The notes beneath the pieces were generated by a model. The model saw only the letters and a list, made by a program, of their open reading frames with translations, did no database searches and was not told the DNA's origin. From assembly GCA_964514655.1 (NCBI GenBank), contig CAZEQY010000001.1, positions 62,001 to 126,000 of the forward strand: a stretch of 64,000 bases of DNA, written 5' to 3'. This DNA comes from SZAS-7 sp964514655. Lineage in GTDB: Bacteria > Chlamydiota > Chlamydiia > Chlamydiales > FEN-1388. Below, piece by piece: positions 49,650 through 58,469 of this stretch; the first letter of the stretch is position 1; each line of letters begins with the position of its first letter. The position numbers and the translations under genes are program-made.

Positions 49650-50425
49650 AAAAATTACTCCTTGTAACAGATTTTTACTATGAAGCAAAAGGGCGCGAGT
49701 ATTTTCGTGAAGATCTAGCGCTTGGTTGCTTTTTGCGAAACCATTTTACTCTGTATATGGCACATATCGAAGATGCTTTAAGTCTAGTTGATCACGTAGA
49801 TGCAGTGCTCATACGCAATACTGGCCCCAAAACACTTCATATGGATGCTTTAGCAACCCTAAAAGAGCGAAAAGATCTTGTTATGTGTAACGACCTGCAA
49901 GGAAAAGGTGATATCATAGGCAAGCAGCATCTACTTGAGCTCTATCAAGCAGGTTATCCCGTTATACCAAGCTTTACTCATAAAGCAAACGTACAAGCGG
50001 GACAAAAGTACCTGCTCAAGCCGCTTGATGGTGCAGACTCTCAGGGGGTAGAAATAGTATCGTGGGATATGCTGAAGGATGAATATGACAATATGGTGAT
50101 ACAACCTGTTATAGACTTTGTCTATGAGGTATCATTTTATTTTCTAGGAACAGCCTTTTACTATGCGCTCCATGCCCCGGACCCCACATGTCGGTGGAAG
50201 CTTATTCCATACAAGCCAAGCGACAAGGATATAGATTTTGCAAGGCAGTTTATTCTCTGGAATAGCTGCAGGCAAGGTATTCAACGTGTAGATGCATGCC
50301 GCTTAGCTGACGGCACTCTTTTGCTGATGGAACTAGAGGATTATAACCCATTTCTTTCACTCGATTGCGTGCCAGGTGATATGAAAAAGCGCTTTTTGGA
50401 TGCACTTGTGCGACAGCTTGCGTAG
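49646..50425 (+). CDS. ATP-grasp-fold protein
   Basis: A 259-residue protein. The N-terminal half (LVTDFYYEAKGREYFREDLA) resembles pre-ATP-grasp domains; YLLKPLDGADSQGVEIV (the K-P...G-x-G nucleotide-binding loop of ATP-grasp) and LLMELEDYNPFLSLD (E-x-x...N-x-x metal region) follow. ATP-grasp enzymes ligate carboxylates to amines or thiols. Overlap with brnQ (ATGA, 49646) suggests coupling to amino-acid import. The substrate is unknown. Confidence 0.75.
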   Translation: MKKLLLVTDFYYEAKGREYFREDLALGCFLRNHFTLYMAHIEDALSLVDHVDAVLIRNTGPKTLHMDALATLKERKDLVMCNDLQGKGDIIGKQHLLELYQAGYPVIPSFTHKANVQAGQKYLLKPLDGADSQGVEIVSWDMLKDEYDNMVIQPVIDFVYEVSFYFLGTAFYYALHAPDPTCRWKLIPYKPSDKDIDFARQFILWNSCRQGIQRVDACRLADGTLLLMELEDYNPFLSLDCVPGDMKKRFLDALVRQLA

Positions 50426-50426
50426 A

Positions 50427-51161
50427 TTATTTATTTTTCAGTATGAATAGAGCCATGTCATAGACAAAGTTCACATCGCTTAAACTGCCCTGACTGTGGC
50501 CTTTAGATTGGGGGATTAGAAGGGTAACTTCCTGATCCCCAGTATGCTTTTGCAGGGTCTCTATGATCGCTTGCTTAGCTAGATGGCGTATGTCCTCATG
50601 TTTATCAAGATCAGTAACTGAGTGAGACATCTTTATGCAGGCAGCTTCTACTAGAGCATCGGCGACAATAGCATCCACAACCTCTACATTCTTGGCATCT
50701 GGCTCTCTATCTACATGCATGGCAAAGAGCGAGCTATACCCCCGCAGTTTTGCAAAGCGGCAGGGCTTATTGCTCTCTAGTACTTCGGCCTCTACCTCTG
50801 ATTTAATAACCTCAGCGCTTTCTTTATCTATGGAAACATCCTCAAGTACGTGATAGAGCCTGCCGTGTAAATACGCCTGGCGACAGACCTCCCCAAAGGC
50901 CTCCTTGTAGCCACGTTGCAAGAAAGACATAATCCTGCCCTGAGTAAAAGCCTCCAACAACCCTGGAATTTCATTTTTTGATAGGTGGTGCATCCAAGAA
51001 GGAAGTAGCGAAGCCAAATTATGCATCTCCCAGAATGTCAACGAGTTAGAATACTCCTTAACCTTTTGAATAAGCGATACAAACAGGTTAAACGCCTGGT
51101 TTTTTGTTTGGCTTTTACGAGTCTTTAGGTCTCCAAGGCTGCTATCAGATGCACTAAACAT
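50427..51161 (-). CDS. Hypothetical helical protein
   Basis: A 244-residue soluble, mainly helical protein with no recognised family. Segments such as FNLFVSLIQKVKEYSNSLTF and LTFWEMHNLASLLPSWMHHL look like amphipathic helices. The C-terminal third has a DVNFVYDMALFILKNK end. No signal peptide. It converges on the ATP-grasp gene (1 base between) and is preceded by a divergent gap holding a 29-bp perfect palindrome (51219-51327). It might be an effector or an adaptor; function unknown. Confidence 0.6.
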   Translation of the reverse strand: MFSASDSSLGDLKTRKSQTKNQAFNLFVSLIQKVKEYSNSLTFWEMHNLASLLPSWMHHLSKNEIPGLLEAFTQGRIMSFLQRGYKEAFGEVCRQAYLHGRLYHVLEDVSIDKESAEVIKSEVEAEVLESNKPCRFAKLRGYSSLFAMHVDREPDAKNVEVVDAIVADALVEAACIKMSHSVTDLDKHEDIRHLAKQAIIETLQKHTGDQEVTLLIPQSKGHSQGSLSDVNFVYDMALFILKNK

Positions 51162-51218
51162 ACGCTCCCCTAGGTATACCCTATTAATAAACTATTTTTT
51201 AATTAAAGAAAAGGCGAA

Positions 51219-51327
51219 AGCGGGGTCAGGCCTGGCATTCGGGCATTCAGTTAAAAACTCTTAATATTTAGATAGTTAAGATCATGCCTTTATTTTCAAA
51301 TGCCCGAATGCCAGGCCTGACCCCGCT
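51219..51327. repeat. 29-bp perfect inverted repeat
   Basis: Arms 51219-51247 and 51299-51327 are exactly complementary (AGCGGGGTCAGGCCTGGCAT...), with a 51-base AT-rich loop. It lies between two minus-strand genes (nifU ends at 51329; the helical protein starts at 51161), so a terminator role for nifU is possible. The 3' arm reaches to 2 bases before the nifU stop codon. Confidence 0.85.
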
Positions 51328-51328
51328 C

Positions 51329-52090
51329 TTAAAGAGAGGGCGTAACAGTAATGTCTGGGTGAACCTTGGCTTTTAGCATCTCTTGGATGAAGGAGAGGGT
51401 GGCGCCGGTTGCCGAGTGGCAAGAGGTGCAGCTACCCTGATAGGCGATAATAACTTCTGTATCATCAATGAGGTTTATTACCTCAACGCCGCCCGCATCT
51501 AGCTCTATGTAGGGACGTATCTCTTTGGCAATAACCTCTTCGATGACGGCAAGCTTTTGCTTGAGGCTGAGCTCGTTCCAGCCTGGATAGCCTCCCTCTA
51601 GGATATCTATTTGTCTGTTAAGGATTGGAGGCGCTACGTAGCTTTCGCTAAGGGGTATACCCTGACAGGTATCCGCTGCCTTATCAACAGCTTCAAGAAC
51701 TGCATTCAAAAGGCTATAGGTCTCTTCAGGAAAGGCCGGGGTGTCATTTTTATCCCTCACGTGCTTGTCAATAAGCTCGCATGACAGCCTCTTTGCCTGA
51801 TCATAATTTCTACCAATAACAAGCTCACAAGCAACCTCACTTGCACCAACTAGTGCAGAGTGGCCAAACGCCTGAAAGCGACTATCGATGATCACGCCAT
51901 CTTGCTTGTCTACAAGCCAGTAAAACTCAACGACATATCCCGCATCCAAAGAGCCATACACCCCTCTTGCAACATGCACATCGCGCTCTAATGCATCAGC
52001 ATCAGAAAAAGTGCCCACGCAGTAGGGATTCTCAATTCGAAGAGCAAGTTTTTTGCTGTACTTTGCCCAAACAAAGGGTTTTATACTCAT
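51329..52090 (-). CDS. nifU: NifU-like Fe-S scaffold with IscU-like domain that lost its cysteines
   Basis: A 253-residue protein. The N-terminal part follows IscU/NifU (NPYCVGTFSDADALERDVHV, GVIIDSRFQAFGHSALVGAS, where the usual FGCG is FGHS), but the three ligand cysteines appear replaced. The C-terminal NfU domain keeps YQGSCTSCHSATGATL with the CxxC. It would thus carry clusters mostly on the NfU domain. It overlaps nifS in the order gpmA-nifS-nifU, the order recalled from C. trachomatis CT720-CT722. Role: Fe-S cluster assembly. Confidence 0.85.
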   Translation of the reverse strand: MSIKPFVWAKYSKKLALRIENPYCVGTFSDADALERDVHVARGVYGSLDAGYVVEFYWLVDKQDGVIIDSRFQAFGHSALVGASEVACELVIGRNYDQAKRLSCELIDKHVRDKNDTPAFPEETYSLLNAVLEAVDKAADTCQGIPLSESYVAPPILNRQIDILEGGYPGWNELSLKQKLAVIEEVIAKEIRPYIELDAGGVEVINLIDDTEVIIAYQGSCTSCHSATGATLSFIQEMLKAKVHPDITVTPSL

Positions 52091-53223
52091 GCGATGATCC
52101 CCCGTGAAAGGCGCCGAAGCCGTTTTGCTACCTCTATAATGATATCTGATGCCCGCTCAAGTTCATGCTCCTGAGTATCTTTAGAAAGGCTAATCGCAAG
52201 TGAACACCTTGCAAGCTCAGGGTCTATACCACAATCTGTAAGCACCTTTTCTATAGGCTGAAAAGGCAATCCTCCAATAGATGTATACACCCCCTTTCGC
52301 TGCAGAGCAAATGCCAAAAGCTCTGCATGTATACCTGTAAAAGCAATGGCACTTATATGGGGCACGCGCTCTTCTTCCTGAAAGAGTATTTTGGCTTCTG
52401 GATAGCCGGAAAGTAGCCTTTCTTCAAATTGACTTTTAACTCTGGCAACTTCTGTGCAGTAGAGGCTTTCGGTCTCTTTAGCAAGACGTGCGCTCTCTCC
52501 AAGCGCCATCAACATAGGAACGTTTATTGGCGCTGCATAGGTAAGTGGCTTTATGGGAATATGCTTTTTTGCAAATAGACCTCCCGTTCCTACAGGTGCA
52601 TGAAGGCTATTTCCATTAAAGGTGAGGATATCTATCGGAAGATCACTAAACGCAATATCAAGCTTTCCTGCAACATGTGTTGCATCTACATGCAGCCAAA
52701 TTGCTCGCTCTTTACATACTTCTGCTAGCTCCTCTAGTGGCTGTATAACTCCCGTAAGGGCACAGGCCCAAGAAATGGACACCAAGGCAGTTCTTGGCGA
52801 TATAGCTTCTATAAGGGCATCCTTAGTAACAAACCCACGCTTATGCGTGGAAGCAAATTTCAGGTAGCAACCCTCTTCTTCGAGGCTAGACAAGGTAAGT
52901 ATAGCAGGAGCTTCATCAATAGAGCGGGCAACAAAGTGGTTTTTTCCGCCAAGCCTTGTAAGCGCTGAATAGGCTGAATGCACAGCAATGGCTACAGCTT
53001 CTGCACCACTTGATGTACAGATAAACTGCTCATCACTTTTTGCCCCAAAAAGCTCATAGATATGTGTATTTGCCTCTTCTATAGGCATCAATAGCTCTTG
53101 AGCATATTTATAGGGGGCATTTGGCGAGGCAAAATGTTCTTCGTAATAGGGCAAGCTTGCACGTATAGCATTTTGAGACACAGGCGATGCTGTGATGTAG
53201 TCAAGGTAGATCCTTTCTTGCAT
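52087..53223 (-). CDS. nifS: NifS-like cysteine-desulfurase homologue lacking the PLP lysine
   Basis: About 378 residues from ATG 53223 (MQERIYLDYITASPVSQNA). The fold is that of class V aminotransferases/cysteine desulfurases: TSSGAEAVAIAVHSAY (T-S-G-x-T-E), HVDATHVAGKLDI (usual Gln is His) and LTFNGNSLHAPVGTGGLFAK where SGHKxHGPKG is expected, so the Schiff-base Lys is Ser. The late SLAISLSKDT lacks the usual Arg. The catalytic residues needed for PLP chemistry therefore appear lost. It may be a non-catalytic partner of NifU, or bind a substrate differently. Its start overlaps the gpmA 3' end. Confidence 0.85.
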   Translation of the reverse strand: MQERIYLDYITASPVSQNAIRASLPYYEEHFASPNAPYKYAQELLMPIEEANTHIYELFGAKSDEQFICTSSGAEAVAIAVHSAYSALTRLGGKNHFVARSIDEAPAILTLSSLEEEGCYLKFASTHKRGFVTKDALIEAISPRTALVSISWACALTGVIQPLEELAEVCKERAIWLHVDATHVAGKLDIAFSDLPIDILTFNGNSLHAPVGTGGLFAKKHIPIKPLTYAAPINVPMLMALGESARLAKETESLYCTEVARVKSQFEERLLSGYPEAKILFQEEERVPHISAIAFTGIHAELLAFALQRKGVYTSIGGLPFQPIEKVLTDCGIDPELARCSLAISLSKDTQEHELERASDIIIEVAKRLRRLSRGIIA

Positions 53224-53884
53224 AAAACCTATTGTCTTTGAATTCGTACACCAAGGGTTGTCCCGTTGCAATCTCTCGAGACACTATTTCATCATCAGAT
53301 AATCCCTCAATGTCCTTAACGCATGCCCTAAGAGAGTTTCCATGGGCGCTTATCAGTACATTTTTATTGGCTCGTATCTCTGGCATAATCGTTGCTTCAA
53401 AGTAAGGAAGCGCGCGCTTGGTGGTAAGCTCTAGACTTTCGCCCTCTGGCGGACAGGTACTGAAACTACGCCTCCATAGCTTTACCTGCTCTTCTCCAAA
53501 GGCATCCATGGTCTCGCGCTTATTAAGCCCCTGAAGCTCACCGTACATGCGCTCGTTAAGGGCATCTGAGCAGTATACGGGTATAGTCTCTTTAGCTGCA
53601 TGTTCAGAATAGATCTTTGCCCAAGAAGCAAGCTTGCCGCTGTTATGCTCGATAACGGGCGTTTTACCGTCAGTCCTTACAGACATTGCCAGCATCGCCG
53701 TCATAATGCCGCGAATGAGCGTTCCGCAGTAGATAACATCTATAGACATCGAATTAAGGCGCCTTCCTGCGTCTAAAGCCTCTTGTATGCCTTTTTCAGA
53801 AAGCGGCACATCCACCCATCCCGTAAAAAGATTTTTCTTATTCCACATCGACTCGCCATGGCGAAGCAGTATCAAATATCCCAC
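53201..53884 (-). CDS. gpmA: 2,3-bisphosphoglycerate-dependent phosphoglycerate mutase
   Basis: A 227-residue protein with the histidine phosphatase motif LILLRHGESMWNKKNLFTGW, the LSEKGIQEALDAGRRL strand, ERMYGELQGLN and ISAHGNSLRACVKDIEG carrying the second catalytic His. It interconverts 3- and 2-phosphoglycerate in glycolysis. It overlaps nifS (23 bases) and is read with nifS and nifU as an operon. The chlamydial pgmA order is conserved. Confidence 0.96.
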   Translation of the reverse strand: MGYLILLRHGESMWNKKNLFTGWVDVPLSEKGIQEALDAGRRLNSMSIDVIYCGTLIRGIMTAMLAMSVRTDGKTPVIEHNSGKLASWAKIYSEHAAKETIPVYCSDALNERMYGELQGLNKRETMDAFGEEQVKLWRRSFSTCPPEGESLELTTKRALPYFEATIMPEIRANKNVLISAHGNSLRACVKDIEGLSDDEIVSREIATGQPLVYEFKDNRFYARKDLP

Positions 53885-53947
53885 AGGCTACACTCCATTT
53901 GAACCTCTTCAGCGTACCACATTGCCGATTCTCTGTCAGCATCCCCC

Positions 53948-53976
53948 TTGCTTTTTAATATATTATTTGATAAACT
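53948..53976 (+). promoter_or_regulatory. Predicted promoter for the 54001 gene
   Basis: TTGCTT (53948-53953), 17-base spacer, TAAACT (53971-53976), 24 bases before the ATG; Shine-Dalgarno GGAGAGG. The divergent gpmA gene starts 63 bases upstream. Confidence 0.5.
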
Positions 53977-54000
53977 GGCGCTTCATGTCATGGAGAGGTT

Positions 54001-54768
54001 ATGCTACCTACAGAGCTAGAGGCTGCAATTCTTACAGAATGGGACGCATTACGGGCAGATAGAAGCGTAGACGAGCTCGCACGCGATATAGAAACTCTTA
54101 CCATCGATTCAAAAATCTCTGAACTCGTGAACCAATTTCCGGCAACGGACTATGGCAGTAAATTTATTGGCACATACTTTACCCTACGTCCACAACTTGT
54201 TGTAAAAAAACGAAACATACAACCTGTTCATAAAGAAGAATGCCCAGGCAATCTACTCTATGTCGAGGTTGCAAAAGCCCTTAAAAATAAAGCAGGAGAG
54301 GCGCTACAAGTCGGGACACTCTGCCATGATACTTTTGGCACTATTACCAAAGAGCCCCGTTCATTAGTTATACGAAATATCAGGCTTGTTAAAGAAGACG
54401 AAGGGACCGAGCAAAAAGTACCAGCTGGTAGAGTACTCATAGACAAAGATATAGATTATACCCCCCACGACTCAAGGCAACGAAGCTACACACTTTTTGC
54501 TGACGTAGAATTTGGAACGTGCGTCCTGAAGGGGCACCAAATCACGATACAAACACTTGGTTACGACGCCTCCACAGAATGGGTAATTCCCCTACCTCCG
54601 CTCATTGCAAAGGTTGCATGTGACGGCTCCGTCACGTTAGAAAATGGCACCAGATTCATGCTAGAGCCATTTTTGGCAGAGAAGCAGGTCCAATGTGCTG
54701 AAGTATCGCTTAAGGAGCACTTTAGGCATGTGCTTGATATTGATGTGTATGCTAGCTATGGAAGATAG
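54001..54768 (+). CDS. Hypothetical soluble protein
   Basis: A 255-residue protein of unknown family. Helical N-terminus (MLPTELEAAILTEWDALRAD), then strands (FTLRPQLVVKKRNIQPVHKE) and a beta-rich middle. No signal peptide or membrane span. It converges on the PP2C gene (the last 13 bases overlap). Strong promoter-like sequence and Shine-Dalgarno upstream, so it is likely expressed. The neighbourhood (LcrH-like chaperone, PP2C) makes a role in type III secretion possible but not shown. Confidence 0.6.
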   Translation: MLPTELEAAILTEWDALRADRSVDELARDIETLTIDSKISELVNQFPATDYGSKFIGTYFTLRPQLVVKKRNIQPVHKEECPGNLLYVEVAKALKNKAGEALQVGTLCHDTFGTITKEPRSLVIRNIRLVKEDEGTEQKVPAGRVLIDKDIDYTPHDSRQRSYTLFADVEFGTCVLKGHQITIQTLGYDASTEWVIPLPPLIAKVACDGSVTLENGTRFMLEPFLAEKQVQCAEVSLKEHFRHVLDIDVYASYGR

Positions 54769-56942
54769 GTCATAACAGCAACGCCTGCGTGATCCGGCTT
54801 TCCTGAACCCTGTGTATAATCGCCGCTTGGTTTTTTGCCTTCCAAAAGATCCAATTTTTGTTTTTCAGCTGCCCTCATTGCATGCTGCTGGAGCATTGTA
54901 GCAACACCATTTTGATCTTGAGCCTTGGATGCAAGCTCACCAAATTTAGCCTCGATATACTTTTGCTTTAGCAGCCCTATTTCAGCTTGACTTGCACTAT
55001 TCCAATCACCGACCGGTGCAGGATCTATATGGCAAAACCTAGCCGCCTCTTCAACGGAAACTCCCAAGGTTTCAGGATCAAGATTATCATGGATACCATC
55101 TGAGCAAGCTACGAGGAGATCACCCGGCTCAAGCTTGATAACACGTAGTGCAAAATTTCGGTAATCTTCTGATAAACTCTTTGCACTATCGCAGCCTAGT
55201 CGACCGCCCGGATCCTTAGCATCATGCAGGTTGCCACGCCCGCCTGCGGTAACGTCGATAGCCTTGCCATTACGTATAATAAACGTTTTTGGATCCCCTA
55301 CCGTACCAATAACGGCATACCCATCTACAACAACGATTTGGTTAAACGTTGTGTCAGTAACTACATCTTTTTTTTCTTCAGCTTTCTTATTAGCTTCTAC
55401 AATTGCCGCTTGGGCCTCCATCATACCTTGCGTAACAATTTGTGCTACATCGCGCAAGGTTGTAGCATGCCTTACCCTTTTGTCCACATATTCCTGCGCA
55501 GTCTTTGAGCATATCGTCGCAGCATTTTTAGGACCTGGCCCCCAGCCACATCCATCACAAAACGTCATCACTTGTGGCCCATTTGGCTGCTCAGAAGTTC
55601 TACCAACGTCGCAGTTAGTCCACGCTCCAACTCCAGCATAAAACTGCACGCCCTCTTGGGCCCGAAATGTCACAACGGCTTTAAGATCGTCCCCAAGTTC
55701 GCCATCCAACCGCCTTATGCTACTCTCATCGTCATCTTTACCAAAGTGAACATAGTCTTTTGGGCATTTAAGCGTGACTTCTTTACCATTAAGGGTAAAG
55801 GTCAGTTCAATTCCCGGTCTTTGTCTTTCGACGTTTTTACCGGTACTAAAGTCATACTTTTCCTCAACTACTGTACAGTGCCTTAGAGTAATGTTAGTGC
55901 CGGGATCCGGCGTAATAGCATAGTTATTGCAGGGTATGCTTGATGCATGTTTAGTGCTTACTCGGCTCTGGGAATTAATAAAAATTGGAGGAACCTGCTG
56001 CACCGCGCCTTCCAGGATTTGATCTCTATCTACCCTCATTGACAATGCATTTTTAAGCTCTTGTATGCGAGATTTTGCAGCCCCAACCTCTTTACCTACA
56101 GCTTTTTCTGCCCCGATAAGTGCCTGATCTTTTGGTGCAGCGCGAAGTTTTTCCTGAAGCGCTGCTTGCTCGTGTTCAAGTTGAGAAAGCCTAACATGTA
56201 GTTTATCAAGCTCAGCTTGAGGCCCCTTATATTTGCCGGCAACAGCATCGGGAATAACAGATTTCACTATAGCACCCTCTTCAAGGGCGTGGATAACAGG
56301 TAAATCATGTATTAATTGTCGCTTAGTGCTTTGTAGGCGATCTAGCCTATTGAGAAACTCAACACCTTTTTGAATCGTCCCTTGAGTTGTACCTTTCACA
56401 ATCGCTAATTTAGCCTTTAGATCACTTTCTTTTTTTGCCTCTTCGGGCGTTTTGTTACGCTTGGGTATGCGCTCTAACTCAGCTTCTAGGTGCGCCTTTT
56501 CTTCATCGACAGCTTGGCGAAAGCTTGTTCCACTTTGCACTTTATTAACGATTTTAAATTGTGATTTATGAAGGAGCAAGCTGAGCTCTTCGTTAACTTG
56601 CACTATGCTTTCATCAATCTCTGCCACAAGTTCTTTTGCTTTTTGAACCTGATTTTTTTTTGGAGCTTCCGGAGTTGCTGCGGCTGCCATTCTTGAATGG
56701 GTGGTAGTGTTTCCTCCAGCTTTTAGTCCGGCTCTTGCTTGCACTGCTGCAGAGGCTAATGCCTGAGAGAGGATTTTTCGATCGCCCTCAGGGCTTACCC
56801 GGCTAGGTGTGTTTGGACTAGCTGGGGCTATGCTCGAAGGTGGCAGAGGAGGAGGATATCGAGGAGGAGGCGGACGCCCCGATGTTCGAGATAGAGGAGT
56901 AACAGGCACATTAGAAGGAACATCACTAGGTAGCAATTCCAT
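54756..56942 (-). CDS. PP2C-type protein with Pro-rich and coiled-coil N-terminal region
   Basis: About 728 residues from ATG 56942, chosen because AAAGGAAAAGG lies just upstream; the frame is open from 57023 inside the previous gene. The N-terminus is Pro-rich (SGRPPPPRYPPPLPP), then a coiled coil (about 95-320), and a PP2C/PPM domain (about 345-700) with MTFCDGCGWGPGPKNA (DG-x-G equivalent), AVIGTVGDPKTFIIRNGK and LLVACSDGIHDNL. A signal peptide is absent. A TPR LcrH-like chaperone gene overlaps upstream, typical of type III secretion substrate/chaperone pairs. Likely a Ser/Thr phosphatase effector or regulator. Confidence 0.8.
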   Translation of the reverse strand: MELLPSDVPSNVPVTPLSRTSGRPPPPRYPPPLPPSSIAPASPNTPSRVSPEGDRKILSQALASAAVQARAGLKAGGNTTTHSRMAAAATPEAPKKNQVQKAKELVAEIDESIVQVNEELSLLLHKSQFKIVNKVQSGTSFRQAVDEEKAHLEAELERIPKRNKTPEEAKKESDLKAKLAIVKGTTQGTIQKGVEFLNRLDRLQSTKRQLIHDLPVIHALEEGAIVKSVIPDAVAGKYKGPQAELDKLHVRLSQLEHEQAALQEKLRAAPKDQALIGAEKAVGKEVGAAKSRIQELKNALSMRVDRDQILEGAVQQVPPIFINSQSRVSTKHASSIPCNNYAITPDPGTNITLRHCTVVEEKYDFSTGKNVERQRPGIELTFTLNGKEVTLKCPKDYVHFGKDDDESSIRRLDGELGDDLKAVVTFRAQEGVQFYAGVGAWTNCDVGRTSEQPNGPQVMTFCDGCGWGPGPKNAATICSKTAQEYVDKRVRHATTLRDVAQIVTQGMMEAQAAIVEANKKAEEKKDVVTDTTFNQIVVVDGYAVIGTVGDPKTFIIRNGKAIDVTAGGRGNLHDAKDPGGRLGCDSAKSLSEDYRNFALRVIKLEPGDLLVACSDGIHDNLDPETLGVSVEEAARFCHIDPAPVGDWNSASQAEIGLLKQKYIEAKFGELASKAQDQNGVATMLQQHAMRAAEKQKLDLLEGKKPSGDYTQGSGKPDHAGVAVMTYLP

Positions 56943-57615
56943 AACCTTTTCCTTTGGCAATGACTTGCGCCTTTTCTTCTTGTAAAGCAACCTTCCAATC
57001 ATAAAACTCTTTATTGCCCTCAACAGCCTGTAAGGCGCTATCTAGAGCACGAGCCGCATTGTCAAACTCGCCAAGTTCGCTGTAGCAGCGGCTTAGAAGC
57101 AAGTAACTATTGGGATCGCTCGGGTTTACCTCTCCGGCATTGGCATAAGGACCTATAGCCTCACGATACCGCTCAAGACAATACAGGCAGTTTGCAAGGC
57201 CTAGCCAGAGAGCGTACTTATTGGGATTTACGTTAGTTAAAAATAAAAAGGCATCGTGCGCATCTTCATAACGAGTTTGTTCATAGAGGGTTTTTGCAGC
57301 CTGATAGAGCTTATCGACTGTTTCATCGCCTATATCGGCAAGATTTTTATGCTCTGAAATAGTGTAAAAGGCATCTACAACATCTTGAGATAGGCTATTT
57401 GTCCCTTGAAGCATTTCTACGATTTTTGATGCGCCATTTTTAAGGCGACCTCTAAAGAGGGCAAATTCTTGCTCAAGCTGCCTTTGGTAGCGCTCTTGTA
57501 GCACGTTATAGGGAAGCAGCTGTCCCGGCCTTGCCAATTCTTCATCGGCCATACTATGTGCGCGCTGGGCAGCGATCTTCTTATACCCTAGATCTACGGC
57601 ATCTGGATCTTGCAT
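56926..57615 (-). CDS. TPR protein, LcrH/SycD-like type III chaperone family
   Basis: A 229-residue protein. TPR repeats (DKLYQAAKTLYEQTRYEDAH, ALWLGLANCLYCLERYREAI, NSYLLLSRCYSELGEFDNAA) form the concave groove of class II chaperones (SycD/LcrH/Scc), with an N-terminal helical extension (residues 1-80). Such chaperones bind translocators or effectors before secretion. The overlapping PP2C gene downstream is a candidate client. It has a short basic C-terminal end. The terminator-like AAGAGGT/ACCTCTT hairpin lies at 57675-57694, near the gene's 5' side. Confidence 0.8.
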   Translation of the reverse strand: MQDPDAVDLGYKKIAAQRAHSMADEELARPGQLLPYNVLQERYQRQLEQEFALFRGRLKNGASKIVEMLQGTNSLSQDVVDAFYTISEHKNLADIGDETVDKLYQAAKTLYEQTRYEDAHDAFLFLTNVNPNKYALWLGLANCLYCLERYREAIGPYANAGEVNPSDPNSYLLLSRCYSELGEFDNAARALDSALQAVEGNKEFYDWKVALQEEKAQVIAKGKGYGIAT

Positions 57616-57693
57616 AGAGCCCCCCCTGTTAGATTCATTCTATCATATAAATTATTTATTTAAAAATACGTAAAAAAGAGGTCTATTACCTCT

Positions 57694-57722
57694 TTGCAAT
57701 CTGAGGGCCGTTACGGTATAAT
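57694..57722 (+). promoter_or_regulatory. Predicted strong promoter of the rluB-like gene
   Basis: TTGCAA (57694-57699), 17-base spacer, perfect TATAAT (57717-57722), 31 bases before the GTG start. Preceded by an AAGAGGT...ACCTCTT hairpin that could terminate transcripts. Confidence 0.75.
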
Positions 57723-57752
57723 ACCTTAAACACTTTTATAGAGGCTTTATTT

Positions 57753-58469
57753 GTGACGACTCAAAGACTTAGCAAAGCTCTTGCCCAGGCAGGCATTGCA
57801 TCAAGACGTGCTGCTGAAGATCTTATCTTTCAAGGCGCAGTGACAGTTAATGGCAAAATAGTACTTGTCCCCCAGACAATGGTAGATATTGACCGCGATG
57901 TTGTTGTGTACGAAGGTAAACGCCTTCGCTCTGAAGGCAAGGTCTATTTTCTGTTAAATAAGCCGGCCGGCTTTATCTGCACAAATGCTCCCGGAAAAAA
58001 GCGCGCTATTGACCTCATCGGTCCTTGCAACTATCGGCTTTATACTGTTGGACGACTTGATAGAGACACCTCAGGCCTTATCATCCTCACAAACGATGGT
58101 GACTTTGCCAATAACATCATGCACCCATCTAAGAAAATTCCAAAGGAATATCTCGTTAAGGTAGATAAAGAAGTTCAGCATGAGCACCTTGTAACGATAT
58201 CAGAGGGCATGTGGATAGAAGGCGCCTACGTAAAGCCAAAGCGCGTTGCAAAGGTGCGTCGCGGAACAATCAAAATTATAATCTGCGACGGAAGAAAGCG
58301 CGAAGTGCGAAGACTCGTTGAAAAAGCAGGCCTCACAACGCTCTCTCTTTGCCGCATACGCATTGGCGATTTAAGCCTTGGTAAAATACCGGAAGGGCAT
58401 TTTCGCGAACTTACAGAGCGCGAAAAAGAGCTACTATTGCAACCGCAAAAAGCAAAAAAAGCTACATGA
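57753..58469 (+). CDS. Pseudouridine synthase, RsuA/RluB/YjbC family
   Basis: A 238-residue protein. N-terminal S4 domain (RLSKALAQAGIASRRAAEDL) then the catalytic GRLDRDTSGLIILTNDGDFA with the uridine-attacking Asp, plus EYLVKV and ICDGRKREVRRL. These enzymes isomerise uridine in rRNA. The GTG start lies 31 bases after a TATAAT. In C. trachomatis the yjbC gene (CT723) neighbours pgmA. Its 3' end overlaps the next gene by 4 bases. Confidence 0.93.
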   Translation: MTTQRLSKALAQAGIASRRAAEDLIFQGAVTVNGKIVLVPQTMVDIDRDVVVYEGKRLRSEGKVYFLLNKPAGFICTNAPGKKRAIDLIGPCNYRLYTVGRLDRDTSGLIILTNDGDFANNIMHPSKKIPKEYLVKVDKEVQHEHLVTISEGMWIEGAYVKPKRVAKVRRGTIKIIICDGRKREVRRLVEKAGLTTLSLCRIRIGDLSLGKIPEGHFRELTEREKELLLQPQKAKKAT

